Shown one piece after another: positions 43,421 through 51,260 of a stretch of DNA of 64,000 bases. Source of the DNA: Methanocalculus sp. (GTDB lineage Archaea > Halobacteriota > Methanomicrobia > Methanomicrobiales > Methanocorpusculaceae); contig DUKV01000005.1 in NCBI GenBank assembly GCA_013329165.1, positions 1 to 64,000 on the forward strand. The letters run 5' to 3'. How positions within the stretch are numbered: the first letter of the stretch is position 1; each line of letters opens with the position of its first letter. The notes below the pieces were generated by a model. The model worked only from the letters and a program-made list of their open reading frames with translations, was not told the DNA's origin and did not search any database. A program made the position numbers and the translations under genes.

Positions 43421-44026
43421 TCATCTGCCAAACGGGCACCAGTGTTTCAGATCGAGGAGTGTGGCAACTCCTGCGGTCGACGGACCCATATAGACGATCT
43501 CTTTCGTCTCAAGGAACTCTTCCTGGATAGCAATACCTTCATCGGTGACAAAACCGTCACCGGCGATGAAGATGATATCCGCATCCTCCGGACGATCAAC
43601 GATTCTGTCCCTGAAGAGGTCTGGAATGAGATTGAGATCCCCGACAGGGTAGATCTTGCCCAGATCATAGAACTTCTGGAGGAGTTGCTGGCATTCCAGA
43701 TGATCGGATGGTGAGCATGCGTGCAGTTTCCGCGATATACAGACAAAGCCCGTGACGACATTGATGATTGCAGCGGCTGCCGCCCGTGTCTTCTGTTTCT
43801 TCAGTGGCGCTCCATAGAGGAATGAGACCTTCGTTTTGGTTTCAAGCGGATCTGTCGTCACCATCTCTGCGGTCCTTCCGCCATACACAGCCTCAAGGCA
43901 GACGCCTTTTGGATACTGGCAGATCGGCACATCAGAGTTTATCCAGAGGGAGACGACCCCATCGTCACAACCGCTCCCGTCAAGCTTTTCCCTGAGTTTT
44001 TGTACTGCTTCATGAATAACTGTCAT
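43421..44026 (-). CDS. conserved hypothetical protein, 201 aa
   Basis: I do not recognise the family with confidence. The sequence has two parts: an N-terminal segment with CQYPKGVCLEAVYGG and a Rossmann-like C-terminal half (DADIIFIAGDGFVTDEG, then YMGPSTAGVATLLDLKHWCPFG). The C-terminal GPSTAG and HWCPFGR recall DUF364/DUF4213-like putative metal-chelating proteins. Seven cysteines suggest metal or redox chemistry. It overlaps the cyclase gene upstream by ATGA and precedes glmM by 34 bases. Confidence 0.65.
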   Translation of the reverse strand: MTVIHEAVQKLREKLDGSGCDDGVVSLWINSDVPICQYPKGVCLEAVYGGRTAEMVTTDPLETKTKVSFLYGAPLKKQKTRAAAAAIINVVTGFVCISRKLHACSPSDHLECQQLLQKFYDLGKIYPVGDLNLIPDLFRDRIVDRPEDADIIFIAGDGFVTDEGIAIQEEFLETKEIVYMGPSTAGVATLLDLKHWCPFGR

Positions 44027-44628
44027 AGTATCACATCCCGGGAATCAATGAGAATCACCCGCGCAGGTGATCCGTCAACACCTGTCAATGGTAAAGGCAG
44101 GGCAATCATCATATAAACTCCTTCCGGGATAGCATCCAGCCTGAGGAGTTCGATGATGACCACCCCGGCACGGAGAAGGATCCGGTGAACCGAGCCATCA
44201 CCCTCCGGGGATTCAATCGACGGGGCATCGGTTCCAATCACTGATATACCCCGCTCCACCAGGAATCGGGCACCCTCTTCGGTCAGGTACCCATAGTCAT
44301 CAGGGTCTCCGGGAGACCAGCCCGAGCGGAGGATCAGGCGGCTTGTTCCGGCGAGGGGGGCTGCCGTGATATCCCCTGAAAGCGGACCTTTTGAGATATC
44401 CATCAAAAGACAGGGACCGATACAGAGATCTGGCGGGATCTGATCGATCGACTGCCCATCCGGAAGATAGTGGAGAGGTGCATCGATATGGGTGCCGGAA
44501 TGGCTTCCCATCCCGATTCCGGTTATACGGATGCCACCAATCTTTTTGGGTTCGAATACAATCTCCGGATCACCCGGATAGGTATAACCCCCCCCGGAGA
44601 GAGGGTGCGTTGCATCATAGATCTTCAT
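44023..44628 (-). CDS. cyclase / kynurenine formamidase-like hydrolase
   Basis: This is a metal-dependent hydrolase of the cyclase family (PF04199 type). The signature GSHSGTHIDAPLHYLPDG holds the H-x-x-x-H-x-D zinc ligands; GTDAPSIESPEG and PLPLTGVDGSPARV are further conserved blocks. At 201 residues it matches bacterial KynB-like enzymes, but no kynurenine pathway is adjacent, so the substrate is open. I chose ATG 44628, overlapping the pcm 3' end by 14 bases. Confidence 0.87.
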   Translation of the reverse strand: MKIYDATHPLSGGGYTYPGDPEIVFEPKKIGGIRITGIGMGSHSGTHIDAPLHYLPDGQSIDQIPPDLCIGPCLLMDISKGPLSGDITAAPLAGTSRLILRSGWSPGDPDDYGYLTEEGARFLVERGISVIGTDAPSIESPEGDGSVHRILLRAGVVIIELLRLDAIPEGVYMMIALPLPLTGVDGSPARVILIDSRDVIL

Positions 44629-45271
44629 TCTGCCACCCGTACTCACCGATCAGCGGGACAAACCGGACCGGCTCAAATGTCTCCCTCACGAATTCATCCC
44701 CATGGCGCGTGATCCTGACAAGATGCTGGATGCTTCGATCCCCAAGAGGTGCCACAAGACGTCCGCCATCTGCCAGCTGGGAGAGGAGCGGCGGGGGAAC
44801 AGTGGGGGTTGCAGCAGTCACCAGAATGGCATCGTAAGGAGCTTCTTCCGGGTACCCGGCAGTCCCGTCACTGATGACAATCCTGACGCCGTGAATCCCT
44901 GCCCGGATAAGATTCTCCTCTGCACGCCGGGCAACCTCGGGTATACGCTCCATAGATATTATTCGACCGGTAATTCCTGCAATCAGTGCCGCCTGGTACC
45001 CGCTGCCGGTGCCGATCTCCAGGACAGAGTCACCTGGCTTCAGCTGGAGAAGCGCGGTCATCCCGGCAACGATATAGGGCTGGGAGATGGTCTGGCCATG
45101 CCCGATCGGGAGCGGGTGATCGCGGTATGCATCCCTCTCCATATCAGGAGGGACAAAGAGGTGTCGGGGCACCTCTTCCATCGCAACAAGAACCCGTTCG
45201 TCCGTAATCCCGCGGGATCGGATCTGGTCATTGACCATTGATCGCCGCTCCTGGACAAACGGATCATCCAT
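44615..45271 (-). CDS. pcm: protein-L-isoaspartate O-methyltransferase
   Basis: Pcm methylates isoaspartyl residues for protein repair. The SAM motif VLEIGTGSGYQAALIA, the substrate-region GHGQTISQPYIVAGM and post-motif VTAATPTVPPPLLSQL are visible. The 218 residues from ATG 45271 are typical; this start follows the sufBD stop by one base. It continues the leftward series from sufC. Confidence 0.95.
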   Translation of the reverse strand: MDDPFVQERRSMVNDQIRSRGITDERVLVAMEEVPRHLFVPPDMERDAYRDHPLPIGHGQTISQPYIVAGMTALLQLKPGDSVLEIGTGSGYQAALIAGITGRIISMERIPEVARRAEENLIRAGIHGVRIVISDGTAGYPEEAPYDAILVTAATPTVPPPLLSQLADGGRLVAPLGDRSIQHLVRITRHGDEFVRETFEPVRFVPLIGEYGWQNEDL

Positions 45272-45272
45272 C

Positions 45273-46385
45273 TCAGAATCCCTTCTCTGCCGCGTCAATT
45301 GCGGCATTTATCTGGTTCTGGAGAGTTTCGGGCAGACCGCTGATCTTCACGTCAAGGAATCCGCGTATGATCGTGGCAGTCGCTTCATCCTCAGAGAGGC
45401 CCCGTGCCATCAGGTACTCGATCTCATCCTGTGCAATCTTGCCGACTGCCGCTTCATGGGAGAGTTCGCAGTCCACGACCCGCCCTTCAATCTCAGGGAT
45501 GGCATGGATGATTCCATCTCTGAGGATCAATGCCCGGCACTCGATATGGCCCTTTGTATCCTTCACTGAACCGAGGATATGACCACGCGAGATGATCGTG
45601 CCGCCGGTTGTAATGGCTCGTGTGATCAGTTCAGCCGTTGCACCTTTGGCAGAGAGGAGGGCGCGTGAACCGGTGTCAAGGCAACTGCCGGGAGTCGCCA
45701 GCATGATACTCGAGAACCGTGCAACCGCCCCTTCTCCCCTGAGTTCTGCTGTCGGGTACATCTGCACCTTCTTTGCCGGAACCATGCAGACGTAATTGGA
45801 GAGGAAGATGCCCCGCTCCTCAACAATCGCCACACTCCGCGGATAGACCTCGATCGATTCGCCCCAGGTATGGATCATCGTGGAGGTGACCTTTGCATCT
45901 TTCCCGACATAGAACTCCGTAACCCCGTAGTGCGCCCCGTTCTTCGTCTTCATCGAGCTGGCACAGCCAGTTATCAGGTGGAGCTCGGCTCCCTCCTCGG
46001 CGATGATGATATTGTGAACATACTGGATGTCATCTTTTGCGAGGAAGAGGCATGTCTGGAGTGGGAAGGTCGTCTGGCTGCCTTTCCGTGCAATGATGAC
46101 ATAGCCTTTCGGTTCACGGGCAGCAATATACTGTGTGATCTCATCCTTGTCTCGCGGCACCGCCTTCCAGTAATAGTCTTCAAGCCATGCATACTTTTCA
46201 AGCGCGTCTGACAGGGCAAGTATCTCAATACCTTTCGTATCGGTTGATGCATGGTGGATATGCTCATCCACCTGGAGGAAACTCCCGGATCTCCCTTCAA
46301 GGGATCCCGTCTGGAGACCGGTCATCTCGATCCGCTTCAGATCTTCCTCTCCAAGTTCCGAAAAGCCTTTCATACTCTCTGGCAT
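45273..46385 (-). CDS. Fe-S cluster assembly scaffold SufBD
   Basis: This is a SufB/SufD-family beta-helix protein (370 residues), the archaeal single-gene form that works with SufC. Blocks include ILRDGIIHAIPEIEGRVVDC, SHEAAVGKIAQDEIEYLMARG and HILGSVKDTKGHIECRAL. The conserved C-terminal Glu/His in the SHEA motif and Cys in HIECRAL fit the SufB-like metal site. ATG 46385 has AGGAG eight bases upstream and lies inside the sufC 3' end (16-base overlap). Confidence 0.93.
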   Translation of the reverse strand: MPESMKGFSELGEEDLKRIEMTGLQTGSLEGRSGSFLQVDEHIHHASTDTKGIEILALSDALEKYAWLEDYYWKAVPRDKDEITQYIAAREPKGYVIIARKGSQTTFPLQTCLFLAKDDIQYVHNIIIAEEGAELHLITGCASSMKTKNGAHYGVTEFYVGKDAKVTSTMIHTWGESIEVYPRSVAIVEERGIFLSNYVCMVPAKKVQMYPTAELRGEGAVARFSSIMLATPGSCLDTGSRALLSAKGATAELITRAITTGGTIISRGHILGSVKDTKGHIECRALILRDGIIHAIPEIEGRVVDCELSHEAAVGKIAQDEIEYLMARGLSEDEATATIIRGFLDVKISGLPETLQNQINAAIDAAEKGF

Positions 46386-47101
46386 TCGATACACTCCTTA
46401 TATCCCTTGCTCTGGACGCTTTTTAAGATCTCACGCGGATTTCCATGGCATTTGAAGGTGCCGTCACACATCACATGCCCGAAATCCGCATCGATATAAT
46501 CGAGGATATATCCGGTATGGGTGATGATCAGGCCACTCTTCTTCCGGTTTACGATATGCTTATCCTTCTCGACAAGGGCTGCGATGGCGTTCCCGACAAG
46601 AGACATATTCTCAAGATCAACACCGCTCTCCGGCTCATCGAGCATCACAAGATCGGGTTGCTGTATCATCAGCTGCAGGACCTCGCTCCGCTTGATCTCA
46701 CCGCCGGAGAACCCCTTGTTGATATCCCGTTCGAGGAAGGTATCCATATTCATATGCCGTGCATACTCATCGACACGCTCACTATCACCGCCGGAGGTGA
46801 CCGCAAGCAGCTTCCCGAGTTTCAGTCCCGAGACGGTCGGAGGGCGCTGGAAGAGGAGTCCAATCCCAAGGCGTGCCCGTTCATGAATCGGGAGATGGGT
46901 GATATCATGATCTTTGTAGATGAGCGAGCCTTCCGTGATGCGTGAGCTCCCAAATCCCATGATCGCACGGAGAAGGGTCGTCTTCCCGGAGCCATTCGGT
47001 CCCATGAGGACATGCGTCTCTCCCTCCTTTATCGTGAGATTGATATCGTGGAGTACCTCTCTCCCCTCAACCTCAACATGAAGGTCTTCTATTACAAGCA
47101 T
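46370..47101 (-). CDS. sufC: Fe-S cluster assembly ATPase
   Basis: This ABC-type ATPase of 243 residues has Walker A MGPNGSGKTT near residue 33, the signature FSGGEIKRSE, Walker B LVMLDEPESGVD, and ITHTGYILDYI. E-S-G-V-D is the SufC-specific variation. It drives the SufBC(D) scaffold that builds [Fe-S] clusters, which this organism needs for many oxidoreductases such as IorAB and CooS. It is the first gene of the leftward series. Confidence 0.95.
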   Translation of the reverse strand: MLVIEDLHVEVEGREVLHDINLTIKEGETHVLMGPNGSGKTTLLRAIMGFGSSRITEGSLIYKDHDITHLPIHERARLGIGLLFQRPPTVSGLKLGKLLAVTSGGDSERVDEYARHMNMDTFLERDINKGFSGGEIKRSEVLQLMIQQPDLVMLDEPESGVDLENMSLVGNAIAALVEKDKHIVNRKKSGLIITHTGYILDYIDADFGHVMCDGTFKCHGNPREILKSVQSKGYKECIECQRV

Positions 47102-47231
47102 TTGAAATCATGATGTATTCGATAGACGGGATGAAAAAGGCTTGTTTTGGGGGAAAAGAAGTGCCGGATACGAGACCTTCTCATGTTTGAAGGAGGGAGC
47201 GGGCTTTCTCTGCAGGCTGCCACTCCCCATC

Positions 47232-47262
47232 TTCACTTTCGCGCCCCGCTCGGAGGATATTC
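47232..47262 (+). promoter_or_regulatory. conserved 20-bp motif and TATA region, copy 1
   Basis: TTCACTTTCGCGCCCCGCTC (47232-47251) followed by GGATATTCAT (47255-47264). The same motif with one change occurs at 59050, with its TATA-like part at the same distance. Here it is 56 bases from ATG 47288; at the second site it is 55 bases from ATG 59105. This suggests a shared promoter module, with the C-rich motif as an upstream activator or extended BRE site. Confidence 0.55.
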
Positions 47263-47287
47263 ATAGAGGGGTTTTCAATTGTTCATT

Positions 47288-47446
47288 ATGCAATCGAGAA
47301 CCTTCAGCTACCTCACTGCACGAGCCGAGGAGAATGCCGCGATGCTCCATCAGAAACAGAACAGACAGGAAAAGAACTATATTCTGGAACCTGGCACGGG
47401 GTCAGGAATGCACCGGAATGAGAAGGGCAGAATTATCATCGCCTGA
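47288..47446 (+). CDS. putative small protein, 52 aa
   Basis: This short frame reads MQSRTFSYLTARAEENAAML and ends KGRIIIA. It is hydrophilic with a likely amphipathic helix (residues 8-30) and no cysteines or signal peptide. Support comes from context: a promoter-like module shared with the 59105 gene lies at matching distance, the predicted mRNA would be nearly leaderless, and a strong hairpin follows 13 bases after the stop. No family is recognised. An untranslated RNA of the same extent is an alternative. Confidence 0.4.
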   Translation: MQSRTFSYLTARAEENAAMLHQKQNRQEKNYILEPGTGSGMHRNEKGRIIIA

Positions 47447-47459
47447 TCACGGCAGAACA

Positions 47460-47499
47460 GGCACCCGGCAATGAAGAGACCTGAAGTAAGCCGGGTGCC
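47460..47499 (+). terminator. 10-bp stem hairpin between convergent genes
   Basis: GGCACCCGGC (47460-47469) pairs perfectly with GCCGGGTGCC (47490-47499) around a 20-base loop. It lies just after the small frame at 47288-47446 and before the 3' end of the phosphorylase gene on the other strand, so it could serve as a bidirectional transcript end. No strong T-run follows. Confidence 0.5.
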
Positions 47500-47552
47500 C
47501 TGCCCCGAAGATGACGGACAGCGACTTTTTCATTCAACTACTCCCATACAGT

Positions 47553-49721
47553 TCAGCGAATATCACAGAGATTCTTCTCAGCAGATGCCACCATCAGCGA
47601 GTAATAATTACGGACATACTCCTTCACCATCCGGCGTGCGGAAAAGACCGGGGGTATGGTCTTTATGGACTCCTTCATCATCGCTACCCATCCATGAGGT
47701 ATACCATCCATCGACTGCGTATAATAGAGCGGCGTTATATCGCGCTCAATAAGCCGGTAGAGTTCCTCTGCATCCTGTAGGGTCCGATCCCCCTTCACCT
47801 CGCCTGCTCCGAACATCCATCCGTTTCTGCCGTTATACCCTTCACACCACCATCCATCCAGGATACTGCAGTTCAGCACCCCGTTCATTGCCGCCTTCAT
47901 CCCGCTCGTGCCCGAGGCTTCCAGGGGCGGAAGCGGAGTGTTGAGCCAGAGATCAACTCCATGAACCATATATTGTGCAATCTGCTCGCCATAATTTTCG
48001 ATGACGGCAATCCTCCCTGCCATCTCTGGTTTTTCCGCAAGCTGGTAGATCCGCTGGAGGATCTTCTTTCCGTCCGTATCATCGGGATGCGCTTTCCCGG
48101 CAAATACAATCTGGACAGGATACCAGGGGTTATTCAGGATGCTGGCAAGGCGCGATGTGTCATGGAGGAGGAGATCTGCCCGTTTATAGGTCGAGAAGCG
48201 GCGGGCAAACCCGATTGTGAGAACACTCGGGTTGAGGAGCATCCCTTCAGCCACAAGGTTCTCAGGTTCCTCTACCCCTTCAGCCCACTTTCTCCTTTTA
48301 TATTCCCGTATCCTGTTGAAGAGTTTTATCTTCAGCCGCATATGCAGCTCCCATAGTTCATGATCGGGGATCTCATCGACCACCTCCCAGATCTCCCTGT
48401 TATCATGCTCAAACTGCCAGTGCGGACAGATCCTGGTGAAATAGCCATTCAGGAGCATCTCCATCCTTGGATTGAGCCAGGTGGGAAGATGGACCCCATT
48501 GGTGATAGCATCGATCGGTATCTCATCATCATTCCGATCCGGCCAGCATGATCTCCACATATCCCGTGTCACCCCGGCATGCCGCTTTGATACTGCATTA
48601 TGGAACCTGGAGAGCCGGAGTGCAAGGGCAGTCATGTTGAAGCCCTCATTCGGACGACCCGGGTGCCTGCCCAGCGCCAGGAACTCATCCCGGGTGATCC
48701 CAAGTGCCTGGATATAGTGGCCAAGGTGACGTTCGATTACATTGGGATCGTAGATGTCATGCCCTGCTGGTACAGGCGTATGGGTGGTGAATATGGTGAG
48801 CCCTCGAATTTTCTCAAACGCCTCATGCACAGGTACGCCCTCTTCCACATGTTCACGTGCAAGTTCGAGGAGAGCAAACGCAGAGTGCCCTTCATTCAGA
48901 TGGATTCCTGAAAAGTTGATTCCAAGCATTCTGAGGACATGGCGGCCACCAATACCAAGGACAATCTGCTGTAAGAGCCGCATCTCCCGGTCACCCGTAT
49001 AGAGGTGTGAGGAGATACTGCGTCTCGTTGGATCATTCTTCGGTATATCTGTGTCAAGAAGATAGAGCGGAACCCTCCCGACATCGACCTTCCAAACAGC
49101 TACATAGATAGGTGGATCGATATCGGGGACTTTGACTATCAGGTGCCTCCCGTTTTCATCCCGTACCCGTTTGATGGGTGTAAGATCACGGTTTAACAGG
49201 ATGGTGATCTCCTCCTGCCATCCATCAGCACGGATATGCTGATGGAGATATCCCTGTGAGTACATGAACCCGATTCCAATAACAGGCACATTCAGGTCTG
49301 AACACTCCTTCAGGTGATCGCCTGCAAGAAACCCCAGTCCTCCGGCATAAAAGGGAAGCGAATGATGAAGACCGTACTCTGCCGAGAAGTACGCGATATT
49401 AAACGGGCCCTTCGGGTAATGTTCCCCGAACCAGCCCTGCCTCTGCCGCATATAGGATCCAAGCCTCGCCATAATGATGTCATATTCACGGAGATACCGT
49501 GGATTTTTACTTGCGGCTTCAAGATACCGGTATGGGATCTCCCGAAGCATGCGGACGGGATTATGCACGCTTTCACGCCATGCCTCCCGGTTCAGCTGTT
49601 TAAAGAGCATCCGGGCCTCGGGATGCCAGCTCCACCAGAGATTATAGGCAAGTTCCCCCAGGCCGGAGATTCGATCCGGAAGAGTGAAGAGCCGCTCACC
49701 TGTCAATTCAGCATGGGTCAT
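47553..49721 (-). CDS. glgP: alpha-glucan (glycogen/maltodextrin) phosphorylase
   Basis: This GT35 enzyme releases glucose-1-phosphate from alpha-1,4-glucan. Residues 1-110 are the DUF3417 domain (LAYNLWWSWHPEA), typical of the short archaeal/bacterial class; the catalytic part has FSAEYGLHHSLPFYAGGLG, NEGHSAFALLE, and the pyridoxal-phosphate lysine site in EASGTSGMKAAMNGVLN. At 722 residues it is somewhat shorter than the 850-residue AgpA form. It is the last gene of the glycogen cluster. Confidence 0.95.
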   Translation of the reverse strand: MTHAELTGERLFTLPDRISGLGELAYNLWWSWHPEARMLFKQLNREAWRESVHNPVRMLREIPYRYLEAASKNPRYLREYDIIMARLGSYMRQRQGWFGEHYPKGPFNIAYFSAEYGLHHSLPFYAGGLGFLAGDHLKECSDLNVPVIGIGFMYSQGYLHQHIRADGWQEEITILLNRDLTPIKRVRDENGRHLIVKVPDIDPPIYVAVWKVDVGRVPLYLLDTDIPKNDPTRRSISSHLYTGDREMRLLQQIVLGIGGRHVLRMLGINFSGIHLNEGHSAFALLELAREHVEEGVPVHEAFEKIRGLTIFTTHTPVPAGHDIYDPNVIERHLGHYIQALGITRDEFLALGRHPGRPNEGFNMTALALRLSRFHNAVSKRHAGVTRDMWRSCWPDRNDDEIPIDAITNGVHLPTWLNPRMEMLLNGYFTRICPHWQFEHDNREIWEVVDEIPDHELWELHMRLKIKLFNRIREYKRRKWAEGVEEPENLVAEGMLLNPSVLTIGFARRFSTYKRADLLLHDTSRLASILNNPWYPVQIVFAGKAHPDDTDGKKILQRIYQLAEKPEMAGRIAVIENYGEQIAQYMVHGVDLWLNTPLPPLEASGTSGMKAAMNGVLNCSILDGWWCEGYNGRNGWMFGAGEVKGDRTLQDAEELYRLIERDITPLYYTQSMDGIPHGWVAMMKESIKTIPPVFSARRMVKEYVRNYYSLMVASAEKNLCDIR

Positions 49722-49772
49722 CAGACTCTGTATTGATCAATTCAGGTACTTATGTGATCCGACGGATCGTTA

Positions 49773-51260
49773 TCAGGCACGCCCATAGGTTTCCGTATAT
49801 TCGCGCAGGGATACCGCGGTCTTATCCATGGGCCAGTCCCTATGAAGGCGCCATAGCCAGTTCCCTTTTTCTGTTCCGGGCCGGTTCATTCGCGCGTCCG
49901 ACCCAAGATTCAGGAGATCCTGGATCGGGATGACTGCATACCTGGCAACTGACGAGAATGCGAACCTGATAAAGAGATCAGACACCTCGTCTTTTCCAAT
50001 ATCCCTGCCTGCATACCGGTTGAGGTATGAACGCTCAACAGGGGTTGCATCATCCATAAACCAGCCTTTCACCGGAGGGTTATCGTGGGTGCCGGTATAG
50101 ACAACCGCATTCTCAGGATGGTGAAACGGGAGATGGGGATTGTCAGTGTCCCCGCCAAAAGCAAACTGGATGACCCGCATCCCGGGGATCTGCGCCCTCT
50201 CCATCAGGGTGCGGACCGGTTGATCGATCACCCCGAGATCCTCGGCAATCAGATTATCAGACCCATATCTCTTCCTGATGGCATCAATGAGTGCATCTCC
50301 CGGAGCGGGGAGCCATCTGCCCTTCACCGCAGTACGGTGCTCATTCGGTATTGCCCAGTATGCCGAGAGCCCCCGGAAGTGATCGATCCGCACCAGATCG
50401 TAGAGGGAGAGAGCCCGCCCCATCCGGGAGAGCCACCATGAAAAACCTTCGTTCTGGTGCTCTTCCCAGCGGTACAGGGGATTACCCCAGCGTTGCCCGG
50501 TTCTGCTGAAGTAATCGGGGGGAACACCTGCGACATCGGTCGGGTTGCCATCGGCATCCAGGCAGAAGAGGTGTTGATGGGCCCATACATCCGCACTGTC
50601 ATGGGTCGGGTAGATGGGCATATCTCCGAGGATCAAAATCCCACCTGCTCCGGCATGAGATCGAAGCACCTCCCATTGCCGGGCAAAGAGCCACTGGATC
50701 ACCTCTATCTCCCGTATTTTAGCCACATACCGCTCTTCTGCCTCCCTGAGAGAGGCGTGATTCCGCCTACGGTATATCTGATCCCATCTGGTCCAGGGAA
50801 CTCCGTTGTATCGTTCTTTCAGGATGCAGAAGAGGGCATAATCAGGCAGCCATTCCTTGTTTCGAGCGGAAAAATCGTCTATTTCCTCACGAAAACCCTC
50901 TTTCAAAACCCGTTCCACTGCACGGCCAAAGAGGAGTTTCCGAACGTCTCCTGCTTCAGAATAGCGTACCTGATCAACCGGGAGTTCGGCCTGCCTGCAT
51001 TCCTCCCGGGTCAGCAGTCCGGACTCCGCAAGTGCCTCCGGGCTGATCAGGAGCGGGTTTCCTGCAAACGAGGAGTGTGCATAGTACGGCGAACCATCGG
51101 GGCCGACCGGGTGGAGTGGCAGAACCTGCCATATTCCCTGGCGGGCTTTTGTAAGCCGGTCAATAAAGGCAGTCGCAGCAGGACCGAAATCCCCGATGCC
51201 ATGCAATGAGGGGAGGGCGGATACCGGGAGGAGAACCCCTCCGACCCGGTGTGATTTCAT
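49773..51260 (-). CDS. malQ: 4-alpha-glucanotransferase (amylomaltase)
   Basis: This GH77 enzyme transfers maltodextrin segments and frees glucose. HSSFAGNPLLISPEAL, GDMPIYPTHDSADVWAHQHL, RIDHFRGLSAYWAIP (nucleophile Asp), IAEDLGVI (acid/base Glu) and YTGTHDNPPVKGW (third acid) are all present. The 495 residues match type I amylomaltases. ATG 51260 overlaps the stop of the GH57-DUF3536 gene as ATGA. It trims limit dextrins for GlgP. Confidence 0.96.
   Translation of the reverse strand: MKSHRVGGVLLPVSALPSLHGIGDFGPAATAFIDRLTKARQGIWQVLPLHPVGPDGSPYYAHSSFAGNPLLISPEALAESGLLTREECRQAELPVDQVRYSEAGDVRKLLFGRAVERVLKEGFREEIDDFSARNKEWLPDYALFCILKERYNGVPWTRWDQIYRRRNHASLREAEERYVAKIREIEVIQWLFARQWEVLRSHAGAGGILILGDMPIYPTHDSADVWAHQHLFCLDADGNPTDVAGVPPDYFSRTGQRWGNPLYRWEEHQNEGFSWWLSRMGRALSLYDLVRIDHFRGLSAYWAIPNEHRTAVKGRWLPAPGDALIDAIRKRYGSDNLIAEDLGVIDQPVRTLMERAQIPGMRVIQFAFGGDTDNPHLPFHHPENAVVYTGTHDNPPVKGWFMDDATPVERSYLNRYAGRDIGKDEVSDLFIRFAFSSVARYAVIPIQDLLNLGSDARMNRPGTEKGNWLWRLHRDWPMDKTAVSLREYTETYGRA

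Noticed and set aside
47142-47474. A 110-residue plus-strand frame
   Set aside because: It runs through the promoter-like module and the 52-residue frame in another phase, has an unlikely composition and no ribosome-binding site.
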